Assembly: GCA_003134035.1 (NCBI GenBank) | Contig: PLAE01000196.1 | Span: forward strand, 36,681 to 71,866 | Length of the DNA stretch: 35,186 nucleotides | Source: Candidatus Velthaea versatilis | GTDB taxonomy: Bacteria; Vulcanimicrobiota; Vulcanimicrobiia; Vulcanimicrobiales; Vulcanimicrobiaceae | Direction of reading: 5' to 3' | Shown here: in pieces, positions 7,832-14,458 of the stretch | Layout of the letters: each line of letters begins with the position of its first letter | Numbering within the stretch: position 1 is the first letter of the stretch | Notes under the pieces: model-generated | Seen by the model: the letters and a program-made list of their open reading frames with translations, nothing else | Databases searched by the model: none | What the model was told of the DNA's origin: nothing | Made by a program: the position numbers and the translations under genes

Positions 7832-9106
7832 CTAGGCGGTGGCTTCGACCAAGGCGCGCGCCGTATCTTCCGGGGCCGACGCGGCGGGCACGCGGCGGTC
7901 CTGCCGGGTCTCGAGATCGCGCAGCACGACGTGGCCGGCCGCCAGCTCGTCGTCGCCCATGATGAGCGCGTAGCGCGCCCCGTTGCGATCGGCTGTCTTA
8001 AAGTGCGCCGTGAGCTTGCGATCGGCGTAATCGATGTAGGCGGGGACGTCGCCAAGCTGGCGCAGCGCGGCGACGATCGGCACGAGCCGGATGCGCGACG
8101 GCGCTCCCAAGGCGATGGCCTGAAAGCCGCGCCGTGGCGGCCGCTCATCGCCGCGCGTCGCCTTGACGACCATCAGGAAGCGTTCGAGCCCCAGGCCGAA
8201 GCCGACCGCCGGCGTCGGCGGTCCGCCCAGCGATTCGAACAGCCCGTCGTAGCGGCCGCCGCCGAACAGCGCGCTCTGCGCCCCCAACGCCCGTGAACTG
8301 CACTCGAACACGGTGCGCGTATAATAATCGAACCCGCGCACGAGGCGCGGATTCACGTGATACGGCAGCCCGACGGCATCCAAGTACGCCCGGATGGCCG
8401 CGAAGTGTTCGGCGCACGCCGGACACAGCGTATCGAGAAACGTCGGAGCCGAGGCGATGAACGGGGCGTCCTCGGGCGCCTTCGAATCGAGGATGCGCAG
8501 CGGATTGCGCTCGAGGCGGCGCTGCGAATCCTCCGAAAGCTCGGCCCGCTGCGGCAGAAAGTGCGACAGCAGCGCATCCCGGTAGGCCGGCCGGCACACG
8601 GCGTCCCCAATCGTATTGACCTCCAGCCGCGCGTCGCTGATCCCATAGCGCGCGACGAGGGCGCTAGCGATCTGCATGACCTCGACGTCGGCTTCCGGGC
8701 CCGCGAAGCCCAGGCACTCGATCCCGAATTGATTGGCCTGCCGGTAGCGGCCGGCTTGCGGGCGTTCGTAGCGGAAAAATGGCCCGATGTAGTACAGCCG
8801 CAGGGAACCGTTCGCCAGCAGCTTGTGCTGGAGCACCGCGCGCACGACCGGCGCCGTCCACTCCGGGCGCAGCGTCATACTGCGGCCGCCTTTGTCGAGA
8901 AACGTGTACATCTCTTTCTCGACGATGTCGGTCGTTTCGCCGACGCCGCGGACGAAGAGTTCGGTTGCCTCGAACATCGGCGTGCGGATCTCGCCGTAGC
9001 CGAAGCGCCCCGCGATGGCGCGCGCGTGCGCCTCGAGTTCGTTCCACGCGGCGGATTCGGGCGGGTAGACGTCGTTGGTTCCGCGCGGCGCGCTGATCGG
9101 CTCCAT
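7832..9106 (-). CDS. hisS: histidyl-tRNA synthetase
   Basis: Class II aminoacyl-tRNA synthetase charging tRNA-His, 424 residues, normal for the family. It starts MEPISAPRGTNDVYP, has LRPEWTAPVVRA (motif 2 region), RYRQANQFGIECLG, the histidine-specific LVRGFDYYTRTVFE, GGGRYDGLFESLGG, and motif 3 VGFGLGLERF; the C-terminal anticodon-binding domain follows from about residue 330. The ATG at 9104-9106 has GGAG directly before it, unusually close. An in-frame GTG at 9122-9124 inside a palindrome is a possible alternative. This is the first gene of the ten-gene minus-strand operon, so any promoter should lie in the 100 bases shared with the divergent reductase gene. Confidence 0.96.
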   Translation of the reverse strand: MEPISAPRGTNDVYPPESAAWNELEAHARAIAGRFGYGEIRTPMFEATELFVRGVGETTDIVEKEMYTFLDKGGRSMTLRPEWTAPVVRAVLQHKLLANGSLRLYYIGPFFRYERPQAGRYRQANQFGIECLGFAGPEADVEVMQIASALVARYGISDARLEVNTIGDAVCRPAYRDALLSHFLPQRAELSEDSQRRLERNPLRILDSKAPEDAPFIASAPTFLDTLCPACAEHFAAIRAYLDAVGLPYHVNPRLVRGFDYYTRTVFECSSRALGAQSALFGGGRYDGLFESLGGPPTPAVGFGLGLERFLMVVKATRGDERPPRRGFQAIALGAPSRIRLVPIVAALRQLGDVPAYIDYADRKLTAHFKTADRNGARYALIMGDDELAAGHVVLRDLETRQDRRVPAASAPEDTARALVEATA

Positions 9107-9111
9107 CTCCG

Positions 9112-9127
9112 GGCGTGGTACCACGCC
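9112..9127. repeat. 16-base perfect palindrome upstream of hisS
   Basis: GGCGTGGTACCACGCC reads the same on both strands and lies five bases before the hisS ATG, in the 99-base divergent gap. It could be an operator for a dimeric regulator or part of a leader structure. Its closeness to the start codon means anything bound there would affect hisS transcript initiation or translation. No T-box features are visible. Confidence 0.4.
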
Positions 9128-9167
9128 GTGTCCGACACGCCCTCGCCTAGCTCTGCCGCGCGGCGTA

Positions 9168-9196
9168 ATGACAAGCGTCGCCGGCGCGAGTACGAT
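9168..9196 (+). promoter_or_regulatory. candidate promoter of the glutathionyl-hydroquinone reductase gene
   Basis: ATGACA (9168-9173, five of six to the -35 consensus) is followed after 17 bases by TACGAT (9191-9196). An overlapping GATAAT (9194-9199) is a better -10 hexamer but at a 20-base spacing. Transcription would begin around 9203, only a few bases before the ATG at 9206, so the message would be leaderless or nearly so. No ribosome-binding site is present. Confidence 0.45.
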
Positions 9197-9205
9197 AATT
9201 CGACC

Positions 9206-10150
9206 ATGACCGTGAAAGCGCAGTTTCCCGACGAGCAGACCGAGACCGGCGTCTTCGTCCGGCAAGGCGACGCGTTTCGTGATTGGGTCAGTGCCAACGG
9301 CCGCTCCGGTTACCCGGCGGCCAGCGGACGCTACCACCTCTATGTGTCGCTTGCTTGTCCCTGGGCACACCGCACGATCATCGTGCGCCGGCTCAAAAAA
9401 TTAGAGGACGTCATCGGAATGACCGTCGTCGATCCGATCCGCGACGAACGCGGCTGGGCCTTTCGCGATGTGCCGGGCGCGCAGCACGACCCGCTCAACG
9501 GCTTCACGTTATTGAGCGAAGCGTACCTGGCGACGGACAAAAGCTATTTCGGACGCGTGACCGTTCCGGTGCTGTGGGATCGCCAAACGCGCCGCATCGT
9601 ATCGAACTCGGACGATGACATCATGCGAATGTTCGAGACGGAATTCGACGACTTCGGCCACGCCGGGCTCGATTTGTATCCGCGCGAACACCGCGGCGAG
9701 ATCGACGCGCTCAACGAGCGCATCTATGAAACCGTCAACAACGGCGTCTACCGGGCCGGCTTCGCGACCACGCAGGAGGCCTACGAAGTCGCCGCCTACG
9801 GCGTCTTCGAAACCCTCGACGCGCTCGACGAACGGTTATCGCAGCGCCGCTATCTCTTCGGCGCGCAACCGCTCGAAACGGATTGGCGCCTGTTTGTGAC
9901 GCTCGTTCGGTTCGATGCCGTGTATCACGGACATTTCAAATGCAATATCCGGCGTATCGTCGATTATCCGAACCTATCGGGCTACGTGCGCGATCTTTAC
10001 CAAATCGACGGCGTCGCCGCGACGGTGAACTTCGATCACATCAAGCGTCACTATTACGCCACCCACGACGACATCAATCCGACGCGCATCGTCCCGATTG
10101 GCCCGCTGCAGGACTTGCTCGCCCCGCACGGTCGCGAACGCCTAGCATAA
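9206..10150 (+). CDS. glutathionyl-hydroquinone reductase (Xi-class glutathione transferase)
   Basis: Xi-class GST of the YqjG/ECM4 group, which reduces glutathionyl-hydroquinones to hydroquinones and free glutathione in the cytoplasm. The 314-residue protein has the N-terminal thioredoxin-like domain with the catalytic LACPWAHRTIIV (Cys at residue 51, in the Xi-class CPWAH motif), VTVPVLWDRQTRRIVSNSD for glutathione binding, and the helical C-terminal domain with YLFGAQPLETDWRLFVTL and FDAVYHGHFKCN. The ATG at 9206 matches the family start; in-frame sequence upstream is antisense to hisS. It is monocistronic, and its function implies quinone or chlorinated-aromatic stress handling. Confidence 0.92.
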   Translation: MTVKAQFPDEQTETGVFVRQGDAFRDWVSANGRSGYPAASGRYHLYVSLACPWAHRTIIVRRLKKLEDVIGMTVVDPIRDERGWAFRDVPGAQHDPLNGFTLLSEAYLATDKSYFGRVTVPVLWDRQTRRIVSNSDDDIMRMFETEFDDFGHAGLDLYPREHRGEIDALNERIYETVNNGVYRAGFATTQEAYEVAAYGVFETLDALDERLSQRRYLFGAQPLETDWRLFVTLVRFDAVYHGHFKCNIRRIVDYPNLSGYVRDLYQIDGVAATVNFDHIKRHYYATHDDINPTRIVPIGPLQDLLAPHGRERLA

Positions 10151-10172
10151 TAGGACCCGATTAGAGTGGCTC

Positions 10173-10214
10173 GGCCCAAGCCCGAACGCGAAGGGTCGAC
10201 GAAGTCGACCTACC
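10173..10214. repeat. palindromic intergenic repeat, copy 1
   Basis: The block reads GGCCCAAGCCCGAACGCGAA, then GGGTCGACGAAGTCGACCTA. It contains the hairpin TCGAC-GAA-GTCGA. The same arrangement (GGCC..GCCGAACGCG..GGG..TCGAC-Gna-GTCGA) occurs in several copies between 31547 and 31773. It lies just after the reductase gene and looks like a member of a dispersed REP-like family. Confidence 0.6.
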
Positions 10215-10329
10215 AGCGCCGCACCGGGCGGCTGGTCGCGCTTCGTCGCGCGCCGCGCGTTGGCTTGATCGGCGACCGAAGGGGCGACCCACCTTGCCAA
10301 CGGGTTCCGAACTTGCTAAGAAGATAACC

Positions 10330-10773
10330 ATGGAGCCATCGACCAAATCCGAAGTGCTCGCGTACATGCGATTGCACCGCTTTGCCGTCGTCGCGACGAT
10401 CGGCGCGGACGGCGGTCCGCAGGCCAGCCTGGTCAACATCGCGTCGACCAACGAACTCGAAGTCGTGTTCGATACGCTGACGACCTCGCGCAAGCACGGC
10501 AATCTGCAGCGCGACGCGCGGATCGCCGTAACCTTCAGCGGGCCCGACGAGCAAACGCTGCAACTCGAAGGCATCGCGAAGCCCGTTTCGGTGGCCGATT
10601 CCGTTGACCACGACACGCGCGAAGCCTATTATGAGATTTGGCCCGACGGGCGCGACCGAGTCAACCTCGCGACGCTGGCGATCTGGCGCATCGAGCCGCG
10701 CTGGGCCCGCTACTCCGACTATGCGCGCGGACCGCTCGTCGCCGATTTCCACTGGGACGCAGCTCAAATTTAA
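10330..10773 (+). CDS. pyridoxamine 5'-phosphate oxidase-like FMN-binding split-barrel protein
   Basis: A 147-residue single-domain protein of the PNPOx-like split-barrel superfamily, members of which bind FMN or F420 or degrade heme. Visible features are YMRLHRFAVVATIGADGGPQ, the first strands that hold the flavin phosphate, then VFDTLTTSRKHGNL and RIAVTFSGPDEQTL, the usual strand-turn pattern. The ATG at 10330 is preferred; the frame opens at a TTG at 10294 in the repeat-bearing leader. It ends with an aromatic-rich tail. I cannot assign substrate or cofactor. It is apparently a single gene, convergent with the ATPase gene downstream. Confidence 0.75.
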   Translation: MEPSTKSEVLAYMRLHRFAVVATIGADGGPQASLVNIASTNELEVVFDTLTTSRKHGNLQRDARIAVTFSGPDEQTLQLEGIAKPVSVADSVDHDTREAYYEIWPDGRDRVNLATLAIWRIEPRWARYSDYARGPLVADFHWDAAQI

Positions 10774-10840
10774 AAGCGTCTCGGCGCACCAGCCTTCGTC
10801 GCTCGGAACCGGACGCGCGCCGCTTGATGGCCGCAACGAT

Positions 10841-11764
10841 TCATTCACGGAGCGGTTCTTCGGCCCGAGCGCGCGTACGCGTGTGCGCTCGGCCGGGTTC
10901 GGCGAAATCGTCGGGCTTGGCACGATCGTCGTGGTTGGAGGTCTCGTCGGATTCGAATAGCCGGCGCAGCATCGTGTCGGGGTCGCTCAAAAATCGGCGC
11001 GTGACGAGATACGCGTCGGTTTGACGATACGCGATCTCATGCAACCGTTCGCCGTCGAACGAGACGATCTGCGCGTCGGGATACGCGAGGATGATCGGCG
11101 AGTGCGTTGCAATCACGAACTGCGCCTGGCGATTCGCCGACAGAAGATCGTGGATGCGCACGAGCAGCGTCATTTGCCGGGCCGCCGACAGCGCGGCTTC
11201 GGGTTCGTCGAGCAGATACAGACCGCGTCCGGAAAAGCGGTTCAAAAAAAGCGTGAGGAATGATTCGCCGTGCGAACGGTCGTGAAGCGACGCGCCGCCG
11301 TACGCCCCCAGGAAGCTCGGGCCTAGCGGGTCGCGCTCGCGTTCGGAGCGGTCCAGTACGCTGGCGAAATCGTAGAACGTTTCCGCGCGCATGAAAAATC
11401 CGTCGCGCTGCCGGTCCGGCGTCCACGAGAGGCGCAGCGCTCGCGCTAGGCGCCGCACCGGCGCTTCCGTGTCATCGTTCCTGGGATCTGCCGAGACCCG
11501 CGCGGGCGGCTGCAAATTTCGCGTTCCGCCCTCCGACGCGAACCCGCAGCTCAGCGCCAACGCTTCGAGAAACGTCGACTTGCCGCTGCCGTTCTCGCCG
11601 ACGAGGAACAGCACGCGCCGGCGCACGTCAAGCCGCTCGAACGATGCGATTACGGACAGGTCGAAGGGGTAGCCGCGTTGCTCGTCGAGCGTTTCCCGCG
11701 TCAACGCGATTCGCCGGAGCGGCGGCTCCGTCGGACCGCGCGACGCCGTTCTGCTGAGCGCCAT
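10841..11764 (-). CDS. AAA family ATPase (COG3910-type predicted ATPase)
   Basis: A 307-residue ABC/RecF-like ATPase without membrane segments. Walker A is LFLVGENGSGKSTFLEALAL at about residues 52-71. HGESFLTLFLNRFSGRGLYL stands where the ABC signature is expected, immediately followed by Walker B (LYLLDEPEAAL), and IATHSPIILAYPDAQI provides the switch histidine. There is no room for a long coiled coil, unlike Smc or RecF. The layout fits the COG3910 group of small stand-alone ATPases, whose role is unknown. The last 30 residues are Arg/Glu-rich and probably disordered. The ATG at 11762-11764 was chosen; the frame extends to 11947 over non-conserved sequence. No nuclease or TOPRIM partner is adjacent. 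Confidence 0.75.
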   Translation of the reverse strand: MALSRTASRGPTEPPLRRIALTRETLDEQRGYPFDLSVIASFERLDVRRRVLFLVGENGSGKSTFLEALALSCGFASEGGTRNLQPPARVSADPRNDDTEAPVRRLARALRLSWTPDRQRDGFFMRAETFYDFASVLDRSERERDPLGPSFLGAYGGASLHDRSHGESFLTLFLNRFSGRGLYLLDEPEAALSAARQMTLLVRIHDLLSANRQAQFVIATHSPIILAYPDAQIVSFDGERLHEIAYRQTDAYLVTRRFLSDPDTMLRRLFESDETSNHDDRAKPDDFAEPGRAHTRTRARAEEPLRE

Positions 11765-12068
11765 GGACGGCGATCTTTCGACGTCGCCGCCGAAGGGCCT
11801 AAGCCTAAGCGACGGTTCGAGGTGGCCGCGTGAGAAGATCGACCCCAGACTCGGCCAGTTCGGCCGATTTCGATAGTTAGCAGTGTGTCGAGCCGTCGCG
11901 TGTCGAAAATCGCCCGACACCGACGGCGAGCGGATTGAGCGAAGCACGAGCCACGCATTGCCAGATGTCGAGTAAACCCGACATGCTCCTTACTCTAGAG
12001 CGGACCGGCGCCGTCGATCCGCCCGTCGTCGCTTTTGGCTGTCGGCCAAAGCCCGACCGGCTCCGAGT
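11765..12068. other. intergenic stretch without a gene
   Basis: About 300 bases between two minus-strand genes. It holds GGGCCTAAGCCTAAGCGACG near 11796 and GGCCAAAGCCCGACCGGCTC near 12045, loosely similar to the first half of the GGCC-AAG-CCGA repeat seen at 10173. I see no convincing ORF, RNA gene or strong terminator. Promoters for the ATPase gene should lie here. Confidence 0.4.
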
Positions 12069-12467
12069 CTAGGCGCCAACCGTAGCCGCTACTTTTCGAG
12101 GCTCCAGAAGCTCAACGGGGATGCCGTTGGGGTCCTCGACGAATGCAATCCAGCGACCGCCGCTGGGCGACTTTTTGGGACCGCTAAGAACCTTGACCCC
12201 TTCTGATCTCAACCGCTCGATCTTCTCCGCAAAATTTCCCTCGACATCCATCGCGATATGTTCGACGCGATTCCCAAGGGCATACGGAGCGTGTTCTTCG
12301 AGGTCGTACACCAGTTCGATGTACGCATTCCAGTCTTGCCCGACAAACGCCATGTCTGCATTCCCCGGATAATGCTCAGGGCCAGCCAGCAACGTTAGGC
12401 CGAGCTTCTGCGTGTAGAATGCAATCGACTCCGCCATGTCGTTGACGAATATGGACGTGTGCATCAT
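12069..12467 (-). CDS. VOC-family (glyoxalase/bleomycin-resistance fold) protein
   Basis: A 132-residue vicinal-oxygen-chelate protein with two beta-alpha-beta-beta-beta modules. It begins MMHTSIFVNDMAESIAFYTQ, where the histidine is a likely metal ligand, continues with YIELVYDL, VEHIAMDVEG (second histidine) and ends WIAFVEDPNGIPVELLEP (glutamate ligand). This layout resembles lactoylglutathione lyase, but many VOC proteins have other substrates, so I name only the family. ATG codons at 12467 and 12464 are adjacent choices. Its sequence is visibly less GC-rich than its neighbours, which may indicate acquisition. It stands alone between two intergenic gaps. Confidence 0.85.
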   Translation of the reverse strand: MMHTSIFVNDMAESIAFYTQKLGLTLLAGPEHYPGNADMAFVGQDWNAYIELVYDLEEHAPYALGNRVEHIAMDVEGNFAEKIERLRSEGVKVLSGPKKSPSGGRWIAFVEDPNGIPVELLEPRKVAATVGA

Positions 12468-12578
12468 GTTGATTTACGTCTCCGGAAAAATACGGGCGAG
12501 CGGTGGCGGCAAAAAAATTCCTCCGTCCCGCGATGAAATCCCCCCGATAACCACGCACGCGCGACCGTCTCGCCGTGC

Positions 12579-12866
12579 CTAACCGGTCGCGGCCAACCGC
12601 GCCAGGGCAAACGGTGCGGTGAGCGCGGCGCCGGCGATGTACATCGCGATGAACATCGCGACATTGCGCAGCGCGCCGAAGCCGAAGATCGCCAGCACGA
12701 ACGGTGCGACCGTCGCCGTCAGCGTCGCCAGCGCGTGGGGCGCTTGCAGGGTATCGACTTGGTCGAGGGATGCGCGGATCCAGAAGTATTCCGCGATGCG
12801 CACCGGGATGCCGATGAGCAGCGCGTAGCCGACCAGCCGGACGACAAAGGCGATGACCGCGCCCAC
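12579..12866 (-). CDS. small membrane protein of unknown function
   Basis: A 95-residue protein starting at the GTG at 12864-12866, 10 bases after the purH stop, hence probably the last gene of the purH transcript. The sequence VGAVIAFVVRLVGYALLIGI forms a first hydrophobic helix, followed by a short loop (ASLDQVDTLQAPHA) and two further helices (TLTATVAPFVLAIFGFGAL and VAMFIAMYIAGAALTAPFAL). Three membrane segments are therefore likely. I recognise no family. The frame opens further upstream at 12917, but that part overlaps purH. Confidence 0.55.
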   Translation of the reverse strand: MGAVIAFVVRLVGYALLIGIPVRIAEYFWIRASLDQVDTLQAPHALATLTATVAPFVLAIFGFGALRNVAMFIAMYIAGAALTAPFALARLAATG

Positions 12867-12876
12867 TACGCGCCCC

Positions 12877-14442
12877 TCAATGCAGAAAGTAACGGTAACT
12901 TGAGAACACGAGCGCAATGTCGCGTTCGTCGGCGGCCGCGATGACCTCGGCGTCGCGGATCGATCCGGACGGCGCGATCACGGCGGTCGCGCCGGCGTCG
13001 GCCGCGGCGATGAGCCCGTCGGCAAACGGGAAGAAGCCGTCGCTCGCGCAAGCGGCGCCGGCCGCGAACTCGGCCGCGCGCTCGCCGGCGATCCGGACCG
13101 CGCTGACCCGGTTCGTTTGACCGGCACAGATGCCGCGCGTGATCCCGTCACGCACGATCGTGACCCCGTTGGACTTCACGTGCCGCACGACATCCCACGC
13201 GAAGGCGAGATCGATCCATTCACTCGCCGAGGGCTGACGCCGCGAGGCGACATGCCAGCGCTCGGGCGCGGCTTGCGGGTCGTCGTCTTCGGCCAGCACC
13301 CCGCCCAGTGCCGAACGCACGCGCAGCTCCTGCGCGATCCGCTCGGGCATGCCGCGCGAATAGCGCATAATCCGCAGGTTCTTTTTCTTCTTGAGCAGGT
13401 CGAGCGCGTCGTCCGTGAAGCCGGGCGCGGCGACGATCTCCAAAAAGAACTCGCCGAGTGCCGCGGCGGTCGCCGCGTCGACCTCGCCATCGACGGCGAT
13501 GATGCCGCCGAAGGCCGATACCGGGTCGGCGTCGAGCGCTTCGCGCACCGCATCGGCGACGCTGCCGCGTTGGGCGACACCACAGGGCACCGTGTGCTTG
13601 ACGATCGCCGCGCGGTGCGTATATGTTACCGCCGCCGGAGCGATGCCGTAGGGTGCGCGGACCAGCAGCCGCAACGTCGCGTCGAGGTCGAGCAGATTAT
13701 TGTAGGAGAGCGTCTTGCCCCACAGTTGCTCGGGCAGCTTCGCTTCGCGCGCCAGATAGAACGCCGCGCGGTCCTGCGGATTCTCACCGTAGCGCAGCGG
13801 CTGTTCGATCGGAATCGTGAGCGCCAGCGAGCCCGGCAGGTCGCCCGCGATCAAGCCCGCTTCGAGATAGCGCGCGATCGCGCTATCGTATTCGGCGGTG
13901 CGCTCGAAGGCGCGCGTCGCGAGCGTCCGCCGCGCAGCGAGATCGAGGCCGCCGGCCGGGAGCGCCGCGATGAACGCGGGATACTGCGCGGGGTCGCTCA
14001 AGACGCTAACGTTGGTAAAGTTCTTGGCCGCGGCGCGCAGCAGCGAGACCCCGCCGATGTCGATCTGTTCGATCGCTTCCTCGAGCGTCGCTTCCTCGCG
14101 CGCGACCGTCGACTCGAACGGATAAAGGTTAACGACGACCGCCGCGATCGACGGGACACCGTAGCGCTGCGCCTCGGCGACGTGCTCGGGATTCGTGCGA
14201 TCGGCGAGAATGCCGCCGAACACGTTGGGGTGCAGCGTTTTTACCCGGCCGTCGAAGAGCGACGGAAAGCCGGTGAGATCGCCGACGTCGCGCACATCGA
14301 TCCCGGCCGCGGACAGATGCCTGCACGTCCCGCCGGTGGCATAGATCGGCACGCCCGCCGCGCTCAGCGCCGCGGCCAATTCCGCCACCCCGGTGCGATC
14401 GTACACCGAGATGAGGGCGGCCCCGATCGGCGCTGACGGCAT
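12877..14442 (-). CDS. purH: bifunctional AICAR formyltransferase / IMP cyclohydrolase
   Basis: Catalyses the last two steps of IMP synthesis. The N-terminal MGS-like cyclohydrolase domain has ALISVYDRTGVAELAAAL, YATGGTCRHLSAAGI, GRVKTLHPNVFGGILADR and IEQIDIGGVSLLRAAAKNF. The C-terminal formyltransferase has RYGENPQDRAAFYL, IVKHTVPCGVAQRG (catalytic Lys-His), SAFGGIIAVDGEVD, SNGVTIVRDG and ASDGFFPFADGL. Length is 521 residues, normal. I chose the ATG at 14442, which has GAGG at good spacing and a family-like N-terminus. An ATG at 14490 inside the smc 3' end would add 16 residues. It follows smc closely and is probably co-transcribed. Confidence 0.96.
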   Translation of the reverse strand: MPSAPIGAALISVYDRTGVAELAAALSAAGVPIYATGGTCRHLSAAGIDVRDVGDLTGFPSLFDGRVKTLHPNVFGGILADRTNPEHVAEAQRYGVPSIAAVVVNLYPFESTVAREEATLEEAIEQIDIGGVSLLRAAAKNFTNVSVLSDPAQYPAFIAALPAGGLDLAARRTLATRAFERTAEYDSAIARYLEAGLIAGDLPGSLALTIPIEQPLRYGENPQDRAAFYLAREAKLPEQLWGKTLSYNNLLDLDATLRLLVRAPYGIAPAAVTYTHRAAIVKHTVPCGVAQRGSVADAVREALDADPVSAFGGIIAVDGEVDAATAAALGEFFLEIVAAPGFTDDALDLLKKKKNLRIMRYSRGMPERIAQELRVRSALGGVLAEDDDPQAAPERWHVASRRQPSASEWIDLAFAWDVVRHVKSNGVTIVRDGITRGICAGQTNRVSAVRIAGERAAEFAAGAACASDGFFPFADGLIAAADAGATAVIAPSGSIRDAEVIAAADERDIALVFSSYRYFLH

Positions 14443-14458
14443 CCCGGCCGCCTCGGGA

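Noticed and set aside
9107-9205. T-box leader for hisS
   Set aside because: The gap is too short, and no T-box sequence or terminator/antiterminator pair is visible.
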